A stretch of 17,286 bases of DNA from CAYLMG01 sp964568365 (GTDB lineage: Bacteria > Planctomycetota > Phycisphaerae > Sedimentisphaerales > Anaerobacaceae). Positions 1 through 8,023 of this stretch are shown piece by piece. Below the pieces are notes generated by a model. The model was given only the letters and a program-made list of their open reading frames with translations. It was not told where the DNA came from and did not search any database. Both the position numbers and the translations under genes were made by a program. The first letter of the stretch is position 1, and each line of letters opens with the position of its first letter. Where the stretch lies: NCBI GenBank assembly GCA_964568365.1, contig CAZMQF010000045.1, forward strand, positions 1 through 17,286. Reading direction: 5' to 3'.

Positions 1-51
<51 letters not shown>

Positions 52-461
52 AACAAATCGATAGTCTCACTTCACTAACAAATCTAATGATACTCTTTAA
101 AACTAAAACTGCAAAGGGTCTCTCTCCCTTGGTATCAAGCTGCGAAAAGCTACTTGATGCGCAATAAATAATAAACAACACCCTCCCTTCCTGCAGAATT
201 AAAAACCAAAATCCGCAGGAATACCTCAAATAACCACTCTGTTGTAATATAAACAGGTTATTCTATATAATTGAAAAGGCTGCTGCAAAGACAATTTTTA
301 CAAAAAATCCGAAAATTTTTAAAATTTCTTAAAAATTTTACGATTTTGACCTCCCACTCCCCCAAAAATCCAAAATCACATATCTTTTTTACTAAAATTC
401 CGCCCTCCGTCATCTGCCTGCCCTGAGCGGAGTCGAAGGGTCCTCCGTTTTTACCCTCAAA
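52..461. other. Intergenic region between two minus-strand tRNAs, no gene seen
   Basis: This 410-base spacer is AT-rich and holds no convincing gene. The open frames here have low-complexity composition, no good ribosome binding site and no recognisable motif. Two structures are visible. One is an all-A/T hairpin with a 10-bp stem (AAAATTTTTA at 312-321 pairing with TAAAAATTTT at 330-339). The other is a dispersed-repeat-like block at 414-440, listed separately. Confidence 0.6.
414..440. repeat. Short dispersed repeat, copy 1 (CCCTGAGC...GTCGAAGGG type)
   Basis: The block starts CTGCCTGCCCTGAGC and ends GTCGAAGGG. It matches a second copy at 14169-14195 with differences only in the centre (GGA here against AAG there). 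The reverse complement begins CCCTTCGAC, a motif I recall as a common intergenic repeat in many bacterial genomes. That recollection is not verified here. This copy lies just downstream of tRNA-Ala on the minus strand. Confidence 0.6.
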
Positions 462-532
462 TGGAGACGAAGGGAATCGAACCCTCATTTCGGCGATGCG
501 ACCGCCACGTGCTCCCGTTACACTACGTCCCC
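462..532 (-). tRNA. tRNA-Ala (anticodon CGC)
   Basis: On the minus strand the cloverleaf starts at 532 with GGGGACG and closes with CGTCTCC followed by discriminator A. The third acceptor pair is G3:U70, the classic alanine identity element. The D arm is GTGT/GCAC with an AACGGGA loop, and the anticodon stem TGGCG/CGCCG (one T-G pair) encloses GTCGCAT. U33 is followed by CGC, which reads alanine codon GCG. The T arm contains GGTTCGATTCC. No CCA is encoded. The two independent signs, anticodon and G3:U70, agree. It lies 65 bases downstream of the nitroreductase gene on the same strand. Confidence 0.92.
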
Positions 533-597
533 AATTTCGTCGCTCGCTACCAGTTGCTCGCTTCTTTTCTGTATTCTGTGTCCTGTTTTCTTTCTTT

Positions 598-1116
598 CTA
601 TTCTCCAAACTGCCACGTTTCGAAGCTCACTATCCTTTCCATCGGTTCTCGGCTCGGCTGCTTCTGTGCATCCGCAGGATAACCAATCGCAAGCAACTCT
701 ATTATTGTAACATTTTTCGGAACATTAACAACCGCTCGAACCTTATCTGGATAAAACGATCCTATCCAGCAGCTCGCCAAACCTAATTCCGTCGCCTGCA
801 GGCACATATGCTCCATAGCAATTGCAACATCAATCGGCCCGACCGGCTGGCCGCAACGCATCACATAATCGCTCATACTGCATGCAACAATAACGGCACC
901 TGCCCCGGCAATAAAGCTCTGGTTATTTGCCGCCTCAGCTAATCTTTGCTTTTTCTCTTTCTCGGTCACTACTACGAACCGCCAGTCCTGCAGATTCTTT
1001 GCCGTCGGTGCCAGCCTGGCCGCTTCAAGAATCTGCTGCAGCTTTTCGGCCTCAACCGGCTTATCCAGGTACGCCCTGCACGAGTATCGTTTTTTTATAG
1101 CTTCCAGAACTGCCAT
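598..1116 (-). CDS. Nitroreductase-family flavoprotein (small NADH-oxidase type)
   Basis: This 172-residue protein belongs to the nitroreductase fold, whose members bind FMN at a dimer interface and reduce nitro-compounds, quinones or flavins with NAD(P)H. The N-terminus has the family signature of a helix leading into RYSCRAYLDKPVE (FMN phosphate contact by the Arg pair), followed by ARLAPTAKNLQDWRF and later LGLASCWIGSF and LLAIGYP. Length fits the short single-domain members. The natural substrate cannot be told. I chose the ATG at 1116 because an AGGGCAGG stretch sits just upstream. An in-frame TTG nine codons earlier lacks such a site. A second nitroreductase lies at 5190-5762, only distantly similar. 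The gene is transcribed away from tRNA-Val and towards tRNA-Ala. Confidence 0.88.
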   Translation of the reverse strand: MAVLEAIKKRYSCRAYLDKPVEAEKLQQILEAARLAPTAKNLQDWRFVVVTEKEKKQRLAEAANNQSFIAGAGAVIVACSMSDYVMRCGQPVGPIDVAIAMEHMCLQATELGLASCWIGSFYPDKVRAVVNVPKNVTIIELLAIGYPADAQKQPSREPMERIVSFETWQFGE

Positions 1117-1180
1117 CGTCCTGCCCTTCAATTTTGTTTTCAACGCATTAACAGCCTGATAATATAAACAATCAAAATTA

Positions 1181-1209
1181 TTGACACAAGAGCTAAAGAC
1201 GTGTATTTT
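1181..1209 (+). promoter_or_regulatory. Sigma70-type promoter of tRNA-Val
   Basis: A perfect -35 box TTGACA at 1181-1186 is followed by a 17-base spacer and TATTTT at 1204-1209. The tRNA begins 12 bases after the -10 box, as expected for a short 5' leader. Confidence 0.75.
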
Positions 1210-1221
1210 TTCAGATGTTAA

Positions 1222-1295
1222 GGGCGGTTAGCTCAGTTGGCTAGAGCACCTGCTTTACACGCAGGGGGTCACAGGTTCAAGTCCTGTACCGCCCA
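1222..1295 (+). tRNA. tRNA-Val (anticodon TAC)
   Basis: The acceptor strands GGGCGGT and ACCGCCC pair fully, followed by discriminator A. The D arm is GCTC/GAGC with AGTTGGCTA in the loop. The anticodon stem CCTGC/GCAGG encloses TTTACAC, giving anticodon TAC (valine). The T arm is ACAGG/CCTGT around TTCAAGT. No CCA is encoded. It is preceded by its own promoter. Confidence 0.95.
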
Positions 1296-1444
1296 GTCAG
1301 TTCAAGCCTAAACTGCAAGTGCAAAATTTGCTAAAAGTTCTGTCATTTCAGCCCAAGCCAAAGTACAATAGTCGAAAAATAAATATTAGCCCAGAAATCA
1401 ATTGCTAAACAGAGAATTAAAACAAAAAATAAAGGAGTTTGGCT

Positions 1445-1735
1445 ATGGCAATGTTCATTTCATTAGTAAATTTAACCGAGCAGGGAGTGCGGGATTTCAA
1501 GGCCTCCCCCGACAGAGCCGCAAAATTTACAACTATGGCCCAAAAATCAGGCGTAACCGTTAAGGATATCTACTGGACGATGGGTACTTTCGATGTTGTA
1601 ATTATAATGGAAGCTGCGAATGACGAATCGGCAGCAGCAGCAATGGTCGGCCTGGCCTCGCTCGGCAATGTAAGGACACAGACCCTGCGAGCCTTTAACG
1701 CAGCTGAGATGAAAGAAATCATCTCTAAGCTGTAA
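1445..1735 (+). CDS. GYD-domain protein (small alpha/beta barrel dimer family)
   Basis: This 96-residue protein matches the GYD-domain family, small single-domain proteins with a ferredoxin-like fold and no settled function. Recognisable pieces are ISLVNLTEQGVRDFKASPDR near the start, then VKDIYWTMGTFDVVIIMEA, in which GTFD (residues 47-50) stands where GYD normally occurs, and ASLGNVRTQTLRAF near the end. Length is that of the whole family domain. The ATG at 1445 is chosen because AAAGGAG (1431-1437) lies seven bases upstream. A TTG two codons earlier would place it too close. The gene stands alone between tRNA-Val and the beta-galactosidase gene. A binding role for a small ligand is possible but not shown. 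Confidence 0.88.
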   Translation: MAMFISLVNLTEQGVRDFKASPDRAAKFTTMAQKSGVTVKDIYWTMGTFDVVIIMEAANDESAAAAMVGLASLGNVRTQTLRAFNAAEMKEIISKL

Positions 1736-1741
1736 CTGCAG

Positions 1742-1829
1742 GCCACAGATTTATACTGTTAAAAGGTATATTTCTCTGCGCCCTCTCTGTAAGGAGTCCC
1801 AAGGACTGTGTTCTCTGTGGCTGTCTTTT
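1742..1829 (+). terminator. Possible terminator-like inverted repeat after the GYD gene
   Basis: GCCACAGA at 1742-1749 pairs with TCTGTGGC at 1814-1821. A smaller hairpin AGTCC/GGACT (1795-1807, loop CAA) lies inside, and a short T run (1826-1830) follows. The long loop makes this a weak candidate. The CACAGA/CTCTGTG wording also resembles degenerate dispersed repeats. Confidence 0.3.
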
Positions 1830-1890
1830 TGTTAGAGGTTCTTAGGTAAAATACTGACAAACAATAAACTTTTTGAAGGAGTGGTAAATT

Positions 1891-4800
1891 ATGAAATCAG
1901 CTAAATCAGCATCTCTTATCATTGTCATAACATTTTCAATACTGTTTTTCTCGTGCAACGATTCGCTCAGGGAAACGCAGGAAAAAGCAACCGAATCAGC
2001 TCAGCAGCCGCAGGTTAACGACTGGGAAAATCCCGAGATGGTCGGTCAAAATAAAGAGCCCGGCCACAGCACGCTTTTACCCTTCGATAATGCCGAATCG
2101 GCCCTGCGCGGCTCAAAGCTGGACTCGCCGAATTACAAGTCGCTGAACGGAAAGTGGAAATTTAACTGGGTCATCAAGCCCGACCAGAGGCCTGTAGATT
2201 TTTACAAGACTGGCTTCGACGACAGCGGCTGGGACCGGATAGATGTCCCCAGCAACTGGGAAATGCGAGGTTTCGGCCGGCCTATATATATTAACGCAGG
2301 TTATCCGTTTCCAAAAAACCCACCCTACATAGACCACGATTATAATCCTGTCGGCTCTTATCGAAAAACATTCTCAATCCCTAAGCAATGGAAAGACAGA
2401 CAGATTTTCATACACTTTGACGGTGTGATGAGCGCTTTCTATCTCTGGGTAAATGGTAAAAAAGTCGGCTACAGTCAGGACAGTATGACGCCTGCCGAAT
2501 TCAATATCACCAAATACCTGCGCAAAGGCGAGAATGTGGTTGCTGCCGAAGTTTACAGGTGGTGTGACGGCAGCTATCTCGAAGACCAGGACACCTGGCG
2601 GCTCAGCGGAATCTATCGTGATGTTTACCTGTTCTCTGCCCCCAGGCTGCACCTGCGAGACTTCTTTGTGCAAAGCGACCTCGATGAAAATTACAAAAAC
2701 GCAAAACTGACAGCGACTGCTAAAGTAAAAAACTATTCGAACAAAACAATAAAAACAGCAGATATCGAACTAAAGCTGATTGATGCCGATGGTAAACAGG
2801 TAGTCCTCTCAAAGGCGGGATTAAATGAGCCGATTAAGGCTGGCGAGGAAAAGGAAATTGTCTTACAAGCCGATGTTCAAAACCCGAAGAAGTGGTCCGC
2901 CGAGCAGCCGAACCTTTACATCGCATTGCTTACGCTCAAAGATTCTAAAGGCAATGTGCTTGAGGTCCTGCGATGCAATTTTGGTTTTCGCAAGGTTGAA
3001 ATCAAAGACGGCCAGCTGCTCGTCAACGGAAAAGCGATTTATATCAAGGGAGTTGACCGCCACGAGCACGACCCCGACCACGGCAGAGCGATTCCCTACT
3101 GGCGGATGGTCGAAGATATAAGGCTGCTAAAACAAAACAATCTAAACACCGTGCGCACATCGCATTATCCTGATAGCCCCGTCTGGTATGACTTGTGCGA
3201 CAAATACGGTATCTATTTGATTGACGAAGCCAACATCGAATCGCACGGTATGGGTCATCACGAAAATCCAATCGCAAATGACCCCCTGTGGAAACAAGCA
3301 CACCTCGAACGAGTTCAGCGGATGGTTGAGCGTGACAAGAATCATCCCTCGATAATAATATGGTCACTGGGTAATGAAGCTGGTGACGGGACAAACTTCG
3401 AGGCGGCAAGTGCGTGGGCCCACGAAAGAGATTCGACCAGGCTGGTGCAGTATGAGCCGGCGAGGGAAAAACCCTATACCGATATCGTCTGCCCGATGTA
3501 TTCGTCGATTTCATATATAAGAAGATACGCTCGCAGCGAGCCGCATCGGCCGCTGATTATGTGCGAATATGCCCACGCTATGGGCAACAGCGTCGGCAAC
3601 CTGCAGGACTACTGGGACACTATTGAAGAGTATAAAAGCCTTCAGGGCGGCTGCATCTGGGACTGGGCAGACCAGGGACTGAGAAAAAAGGACGACAAAG
3701 GCAGAATGTTCTGGGCCTACGGCGGCGACTACGGCGAGAAAAAACACGACGGCAACTTCTGCTGTAACGGAATAGTAATGCCCGACAGAACACCCAACCC
3801 CTCGCTCTACGAGGTTAAAAAAGTCTATCAGAACATCAAAGTTGAACCGGTAGATACCAACGGCCTGTCGAAAGATATGATAACCGTTTTGCAAAGACGT
3901 ATAGACCCGCAAAATATTCAAAACATCGAATGGGAGCCGTTGGCAAGCAAGGTGAAGATTACCAATAAGTATTCGTTTATCAGCCTCGACTTCGCTGATA
4001 TCAGCTTCGAGGTTACTGCCGACGGCGTGGTTATCCAGAAAGGGACATTGCCGAAAATGTCACTCGCTGCCGGACAAAGCAAAGAGATTCAAATCCCCCT
4101 GCAAAAGCCTTCAATCAAAAAAGGAGTCGAGTATTATCTGAAGGTCGTTTTCTCTCTTGCAGACAACGAGCTCTGGGCAGACAAGGGACACATTGTCGCC
4201 TGGGACCAGTTTAAGCTGCCCTGGCACGCCGAGCCGGACGTTATGGATATCAACAGCATACCGCAAATCGCCTTCGATGATAAAGCCGATGCCGTCCTGG
4301 TTAAGGGAAAAGATTTTTCAGTAAAAATCGGCAAGGCAAGCGGTGCAATTGAATCGTTCGTCGCCGGCGGCAAAGAGCTCATAGTAAAAGGAACGACACC
4401 GAATTTCTGGCGCGTCCCCACCGATAACGATAACGGCAACAAGATGCCGGAAAGACAGGGCATCTGGAAAGATGCAGCCAAAAACAGAAAACTCGAGCAG
4501 GTAACAGCAGAACAACCAAAGCCGGGCGTCGTGAAAGTGACAGCTGAGTACACCATACCCGTTGGCGACGGCTCGCAGCATACAACAGTCTATACGATTT
4601 ACGGCAGCGGCGACATATCGATTGAGAATAGTATCGAGCCGAAAGGCCGGGAATTGCCGGATTTGCTGCGATTCGGAATGCAAATGGCCATAGGCGGCGA
4701 ATATAATAAGATGAGCTGGTTAGGCCGAGGACCGCACGAGACCTACTGGGACAGAAAAACCGGTGCCGCGGTCGGTTTATATGACGGGACTGTGGAGGAG

Positions 4801-5178
4801 AATATTCATACTTACGTTCGGCCGCAGGAGAACGGCAACAAAAGTGACGTCCGTTGGGTCCTGTTTGCAAACGACAGCGGCGAGGGACTTTTAGCTATCG
4901 GCCAGCCTTTGATTGATGTCAGCGCCTGGCCATACTCGATGGAAGATTTGGAACAGGCAAAGCACATAAACGAGCTGCCGAGACGAGACTTCATCACGCT
5001 CAACATAGATTATAAGCAGATGGGTGTCGGCGGTGACAACAGCTGGGGTGCGAGAACGCACCGCGAATATACACTGCCGGCAAAGCCGTACAGCTATAAA
5101 TTCACACTCAGGCCGTACGCACCGGCAATGGGCAATCCGGATATAATAGCCCGACAAAAGCTGCCTGCCGTAAATTAA
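1891..5178 (+). CDS. Glycoside hydrolase family 2 beta-galactosidase, lipoprotein
   Basis: A 1095-residue LacZ-type GH2 enzyme that should release terminal beta-galactose from oligo- or polysaccharides by the retaining mechanism. It opens with a lipoprotein signal peptide: basic MKSAK, a hydrophobic stretch and lipobox LFFSC, so Cys22 would be lipidated and the enzyme exported. Domains in order are a sugar-binding jelly roll (about 67-250, with GSYRKTF), an Ig-like domain (about 251-368), a TIM barrel (about 369-660), a linking beta domain, and the LacZ small-chain domain (about 800-1085). Acid/base Glu496 lies in WSLGNEAGDG and nucleophile Glu559 in IMCEYAHAMGNS. The motif GVDRHEHDPDHG is present. 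The ATG has GAAGGAG nine bases upstream. The nitroreductase gene starts 11 bases after the stop, suggesting an operon. Beta-galactosidase is the best call. Another GH2 specificity cannot be excluded by eye. Confidence 0.93.
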   Translation: MKSAKSASLIIVITFSILFFSCNDSLRETQEKATESAQQPQVNDWENPEMVGQNKEPGHSTLLPFDNAESALRGSKLDSPNYKSLNGKWKFNWVIKPDQRPVDFYKTGFDDSGWDRIDVPSNWEMRGFGRPIYINAGYPFPKNPPYIDHDYNPVGSYRKTFSIPKQWKDRQIFIHFDGVMSAFYLWVNGKKVGYSQDSMTPAEFNITKYLRKGENVVAAEVYRWCDGSYLEDQDTWRLSGIYRDVYLFSAPRLHLRDFFVQSDLDENYKNAKLTATAKVKNYSNKTIKTADIELKLIDADGKQVVLSKAGLNEPIKAGEEKEIVLQADVQNPKKWSAEQPNLYIALLTLKDSKGNVLEVLRCNFGFRKVEIKDGQLLVNGKAIYIKGVDRHEHDPDHGRAIPYWRMVEDIRLLKQNNLNTVRTSHYPDSPVWYDLCDKYGIYLIDEANIESHGMGHHENPIANDPLWKQAHLERVQRMVERDKNHPSIIIWSLGNEAGDGTNFEAASAWAHERDSTRLVQYEPAREKPYTDIVCPMYSSISYIRRYARSEPHRPLIMCEYAHAMGNSVGNLQDYWDTIEEYKSLQGGCIWDWADQGLRKKDDKGRMFWAYGGDYGEKKHDGNFCCNGIVMPDRTPNPSLYEVKKVYQNIKVEPVDTNGLSKDMITVLQRRIDPQNIQNIEWEPLASKVKITNKYSFISLDFADISFEVTADGVVIQKGTLPKMSLAAGQSKEIQIPLQKPSIKKGVEYYLKVVFSLADNELWADKGHIVAWDQFKLPWHAEPDVMDINSIPQIAFDDKADAVLVKGKDFSVKIGKASGAIESFVAGGKELIVKGTTPNFWRVPTDNDNGNKMPERQGIWKDAAKNRKLEQVTAEQPKPGVVKVTAEYTIPVGDGSQHTTVYTIYGSGDISIENSIEPKGRELPDLLRFGMQMAIGGEYNKMSWLGRGPHETYWDRKTGAAVGLYDGTVEENIHTYVRPQENGNKSDVRWVLFANDSGEGLLAIGQPLIDVSAWPYSMEDLEQAKHINELPRRDFITLNIDYKQMGVGGDNSWGARTHREYTLPAKPYSYKFTLRPYAPAMGNPDIIARQKLPAVN

Positions 5179-5189
5179 AAACAAAAAAA

Positions 5190-5762
5190 ATGATAAAAGA
5201 TTTGGTAACCAAAAACAGAAGCTGCAGACGTTTTTACCAGGAAAAGAAAATTGAAGAGCAAACGCTAAGGCAGCTCGTTAACCTGGCCAGGCTCTCCGCC
5301 AGTGCGGCCAATCTGCAATCTCTAAAGTATATTCTTTCCTGCGACGCCGAAAAAAATGACGCTATTTTTCAGCACCTGCGCTGGGCGGGGTATTTGACCG
5401 ACTGGCCCGGCCCCGACGAAGGAGAAAGACCGGCCGCATACATAGTTATACTCGGTGACACTAAGATAAGCAAAAATTTCTACTGCGACCACGGCATAGC
5501 GGCTCAGAGCATCCTTTTAGGTGCCGTTGAAAAAGGCCTTGGAGGCTGCATCTTCGCTTCGATTGACAGAGAAGCCTTGAGAAAAACTCTCAATATTGAT
5601 AAACACCTCGAGATTCTCTTAGTCATTGCCCTCGGTGTGCCGAAAGAAAAGGTCGTCCTCGAAGAAGTCGCAGATGACGGTAACATAAAATACTGGCGCA
5701 GCAGCGACGGCACACACCACGTACCTAAACGAAAACTCGACAATATAATTTTAGATTATTAG
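5190..5762 (+). CDS. Nitroreductase-family protein
   Basis: This 190-residue protein has the nitroreductase FMN-binding start VTKNRSCRRFYQEKKI, then ARLSASAANLQSLKY, a central HGIAAQSILLGAVEKGLGG, and the family ending IKYWRSSDGTHHVPKR. It should bind FMN and use NAD(P)H. The electron acceptor is unknown. It belongs to a different branch from the protein at 598-1116, with the longer YWR...HVPKR tail. The ATG lies 11 bases after the beta-galactosidase stop in an A-rich stretch with no clear ribosome binding site, so translation may depend on coupling to the upstream gene. The next gene begins 14 bases after its stop. Pairing of a flavin reductase with a secreted galactosidase has no obvious metabolic logic. 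Confidence 0.88.
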   Translation: MIKDLVTKNRSCRRFYQEKKIEEQTLRQLVNLARLSASAANLQSLKYILSCDAEKNDAIFQHLRWAGYLTDWPGPDEGERPAAYIVILGDTKISKNFYCDHGIAAQSILLGAVEKGLGGCIFASIDREALRKTLNIDKHLEILLVIALGVPKEKVVLEEVADDGNIKYWRSSDGTHHVPKRKLDNIILDY

Positions 5763-5776
5763 GCTGAACAATAATA

Positions 5777-6364
5777 TTGAAAAAGATTCTGACAATAAAA
5801 CACATAATCGCAATCATCGGTTGCTTTCTATGCCTTTTATTGCAGATTTGGCCTGGTTTCGGGCCTGCCATTCTAAGAACTTCAATATTAATGATTTTTT
5901 TTGCATACCTAATAGCATTTAATTTGCAATTTGTATTCTCTGCTATTAAGCAAGTTCGTAAAAATCCCGACGATGCAAAGACTTCTTTTCTCCGTTTCCT
6001 TTCAGGGACAGCAATCGTCTTCATAACTTTCGCAATCTCATGGCTTAATATACCAAGGCGAATCGCTTTTTATTATTCTAAACCTTCGTTTGAGCCTTTT
6101 GTTAATTCTGACCTTGTGCCTGGAAGAGAAACAAAAATCGGCAGAAAACTTGGAATATGGTATGTTGACCGATATGCAGTTGATTCTCGTGGCGGCACTT
6201 ATTTTCGAATAGGCTCCGATATGGACGGCATAGGTCCGGATGTGGTTTCGTACGGCCTTGCGTTTAATCCAAACAAGCAGGGTTCACCATTCGGTAATGC
6301 ATCTTATCGTTATTCTCATTTGACTGGAGATTGGTACTATTTTAGCGCTTCTGATGACTGGTAA
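5777..6364 (+). CDS. Three-TM membrane protein with extracytoplasmic C-terminal domain, function unknown
   Basis: I do not recognise a named family. The 195-residue protein has hydrophobic helices at about 9-25, 36-57 and 72-92. Basic residues at 2-8 and 58-73 place the N-terminus and the second loop inside and the C-terminal 100 residues outside. The C-terminal part contains YAVDSRGGTYFR, then DGIGPDVVSYG and finally WYYFSASDDW, a conserved-looking module that I associate with planctomycete hypothetical proteins (recollection, unverified). The only suitable start is TTG at 5777. AGG at 5761 is a weak and distant ribosome binding site. The first internal ATG would delete one helix. It probably forms the last gene of the beta-galactosidase transcript and ends 14 bases from the convergent trmB. 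Confidence 0.72.
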   Translation: MKKILTIKHIIAIIGCFLCLLLQIWPGFGPAILRTSILMIFFAYLIAFNLQFVFSAIKQVRKNPDDAKTSFLRFLSGTAIVFITFAISWLNIPRRIAFYYSKPSFEPFVNSDLVPGRETKIGRKLGIWYVDRYAVDSRGGTYFRIGSDMDGIGPDVVSYGLAFNPNKQGSPFGNASYRYSHLTGDWYYFSASDDW

Positions 6365-6378
6365 GCTAAATCTGATAG

Positions 6379-7014
6379 TCAAAACCAATCGTTCTTCTTT
6401 CTGGCCGCGATTGTATAAACACACCTGTCATCGCTGATATATTTTCTCTCATAGTTTGTCCCGACAAACTCGCCTTCTTTTGCCGATGCAGCAGGGACAA
6501 AATCGATTTGCTCAAGAACATCTCCCCTTTCAATCAATAATTTTTCAATAACCCTGTAATAATCCTCGTGGTCGGTCGCAATCTGAACGATGCCGCCGGG
6601 CCGCAGGGTCCGCAGTATCTGGTTCAGGTTTTCGCCCTTGATGAACCTTCTCTTATGGTGACGTTTTTTCGGCCACGGGTCGGGAAAATAAATATGATAG
6701 CAATCGACCGAGCCGTCGGCTACGAACTCAGCTATAAAAGATTGTGCATCCGTTCTGATTATCCTCACGTTAGCTAATTCCCATCGCCCGATTCTGTCAA
6801 CTGCATACCGGTAATATTTATTGGCCCACTCTATCCCGAGAAAATTGACTTCCGGCTGAGCCTTCGCCTGGCTCAACAAAAAAGTTGCCCTGCCGCTGCC
6901 GACCTCGATATGAACAGGCCCGTCACGTCCGAAAATGCGGACAAAATCTATTTTGCCGTCCAGCTCTTCCGCCTTTAACGAAACCTGCGGATAATCTCTT
7001 AATACTCGCTTCAT
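6379..7014 (-). CDS. trmB: tRNA (guanine(46)-N7)-methyltransferase TrmB
   Basis: TrmB uses S-adenosylmethionine to methylate N7 of G46 in the variable loop of tRNAs. This 211-residue protein has full family length. The SAM-binding motif is HIEVGSGRATF (GSGR at 39-42), followed by FLGIEWANKY at the second strand. The family hallmark FPDPWPKKRHHKRR lies at 110-123, with LRPGG and the late GTNYERKY (equivalent to the usual T-x-Y/F-E-x-K/R) substrate-binding segment. The start ATG at 7014 gives the expected short N-terminus. A TATAAT box reads on the minus strand at 7084-7089, but I could not find a fitting -35 box. It converges with the membrane protein gene, leaving a 14-base gap. Confidence 0.95.
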   Translation of the reverse strand: MKRVLRDYPQVSLKAEELDGKIDFVRIFGRDGPVHIEVGSGRATFLLSQAKAQPEVNFLGIEWANKYYRYAVDRIGRWELANVRIIRTDAQSFIAEFVADGSVDCYHIYFPDPWPKKRHHKRRFIKGENLNQILRTLRPGGIVQIATDHEDYYRVIEKLLIERGDVLEQIDFVPAASAKEGEFVGTNYERKYISDDRCVYTIAARKKNDWF

Positions 7015-7247
7015 CTTCAGAAGTATCTCTAAAACAATTCACAAACAAGGTTTCAATAACATATAGAGCAAATCAATAGCAATATTATACAAAAAATAAG
7101 CCTTTCAGCGAGACCGGATTTAATAATCATAAACTGACGGCTTCTAAAGTTAAGCTGGGTAAGGTTCGATAAGAATTAAGTGAACTTATAACACAGGCCT
7201 TCGTATCAATTTATAGGATCAACTGAGACTTATGAAAGGACTCAGAG

Positions 7248-7940
7248 ATGATTCGGCAGTTATTTAGAGCAAGAAGAAGACAGGTTATCATTGACATCAA
7301 CACCCAGAAAGATTTCCTTCTCGCGGGGGGCAAAGCCTGCATAAGAAATCACAGACGAGTTCTATCCCATATCCGCCGCATTATGGCCTGGGCAAGACGA
7401 AGAAATGTCCCCATAATCTCAGCCTGCGAAGTTTACCCCAATAACAATGGCGGAACCTACTGCATCGACGGCACTGAAGGTCAGAAAAAAATTCGTTATA
7501 CTCTTTTATATAACCACATCAGCTTCCCCGCCGACGGCAAAACCAATTTACCCGGCGATGTCCTGCGGCAATACAGGCAGGTCATCCTGCATAAGCGCAG
7601 CATCGACCCATTTGATGAGCCGCATATCGAAAGGCTCTTGAGTGAAGTCCGCGCCGGCGAGTTCATTATCATCGGCACCAGCGCCGAAGGTGCTGTTCAG
7701 GCAACCGTGCTCGGCCTCCTGCAGCGGGGTAAAAGGGTAAGCGTCGTCACAGATGCCGTCGGCTCTCACAACAAAAAGAAAAGTGACCTCGCGCTGAGAA
7801 AGATGCGAGCCAAGGGCGCAAGACTTATTGAGACAAAAAGATTAGCGGGAACAAGTCACCTTCATCTTGTCGGTATATGTAGCTGCCGGCGCTGTAACGG
7901 CAGACTACGCAAAGAAAACCTCAATTTCTACACCATCTGA
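7248..7940 (+). CDS. Isochorismatase-fold protein, probable pseudoenzyme
   Basis: The 230-residue protein has the cysteine-hydrolase/isochorismatase fold: an opening strand VIIDINTQKDF, the lysine strand VILHKRSIDPF (Lys116), and the segment IIIGTSAEGAVQAT followed by GKRVSVVTDAVGSH. Family members normally use an Asp-Lys-Cys triad. Here the Cys position is Ala149 (Gly148 beside it). The catalytic Asp may also be missing: aligned on the TQxDF motif, its place is taken by Asn18, though Asp16 is close. Lys116 is kept. The tail carries CSCRRC, which might bind a metal. ATG 7248 is supported by AAAGGA (7235-7240), seven bases upstream. The gene converges with the radical SAM gene. Hydrolysis by the usual route is unlikely. 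A ligand-binding or structural role is inferred. Confidence 0.85.
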   Translation: MIRQLFRARRRQVIIDINTQKDFLLAGGKACIRNHRRVLSHIRRIMAWARRRNVPIISACEVYPNNNGGTYCIDGTEGQKKIRYTLLYNHISFPADGKTNLPGDVLRQYRQVILHKRSIDPFDEPHIERLLSEVRAGEFIIIGTSAEGAVQATVLGLLQRGKRVSVVTDAVGSHNKKKSDLALRKMRAKGARLIETKRLAGTSHLHLVGICSCRRCNGRLRKENLNFYTI

Positions 7941-8023
7941 CCCATCCCTTCCCCTCAAAACTCTTTTTAGATGCCTGTTGCATAAAAGACAGCGGTCTAT
8001 AATTATAATAATGTTCTAGTCCC

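Noticed and set aside
258..608. 116-codon minus-strand open frame over tRNA-Ala and its downstream spacer
   Set aside because: It overlaps the tRNA and the dispersed repeat. Composition is low-complexity and it has no motif.
3044..3921. Long minus-strand open frames inside the beta-galactosidase gene (also at 4134-5184)
   Set aside because: They are shadows of a clear GH2 gene, with no ribosome binding sites or family motifs.
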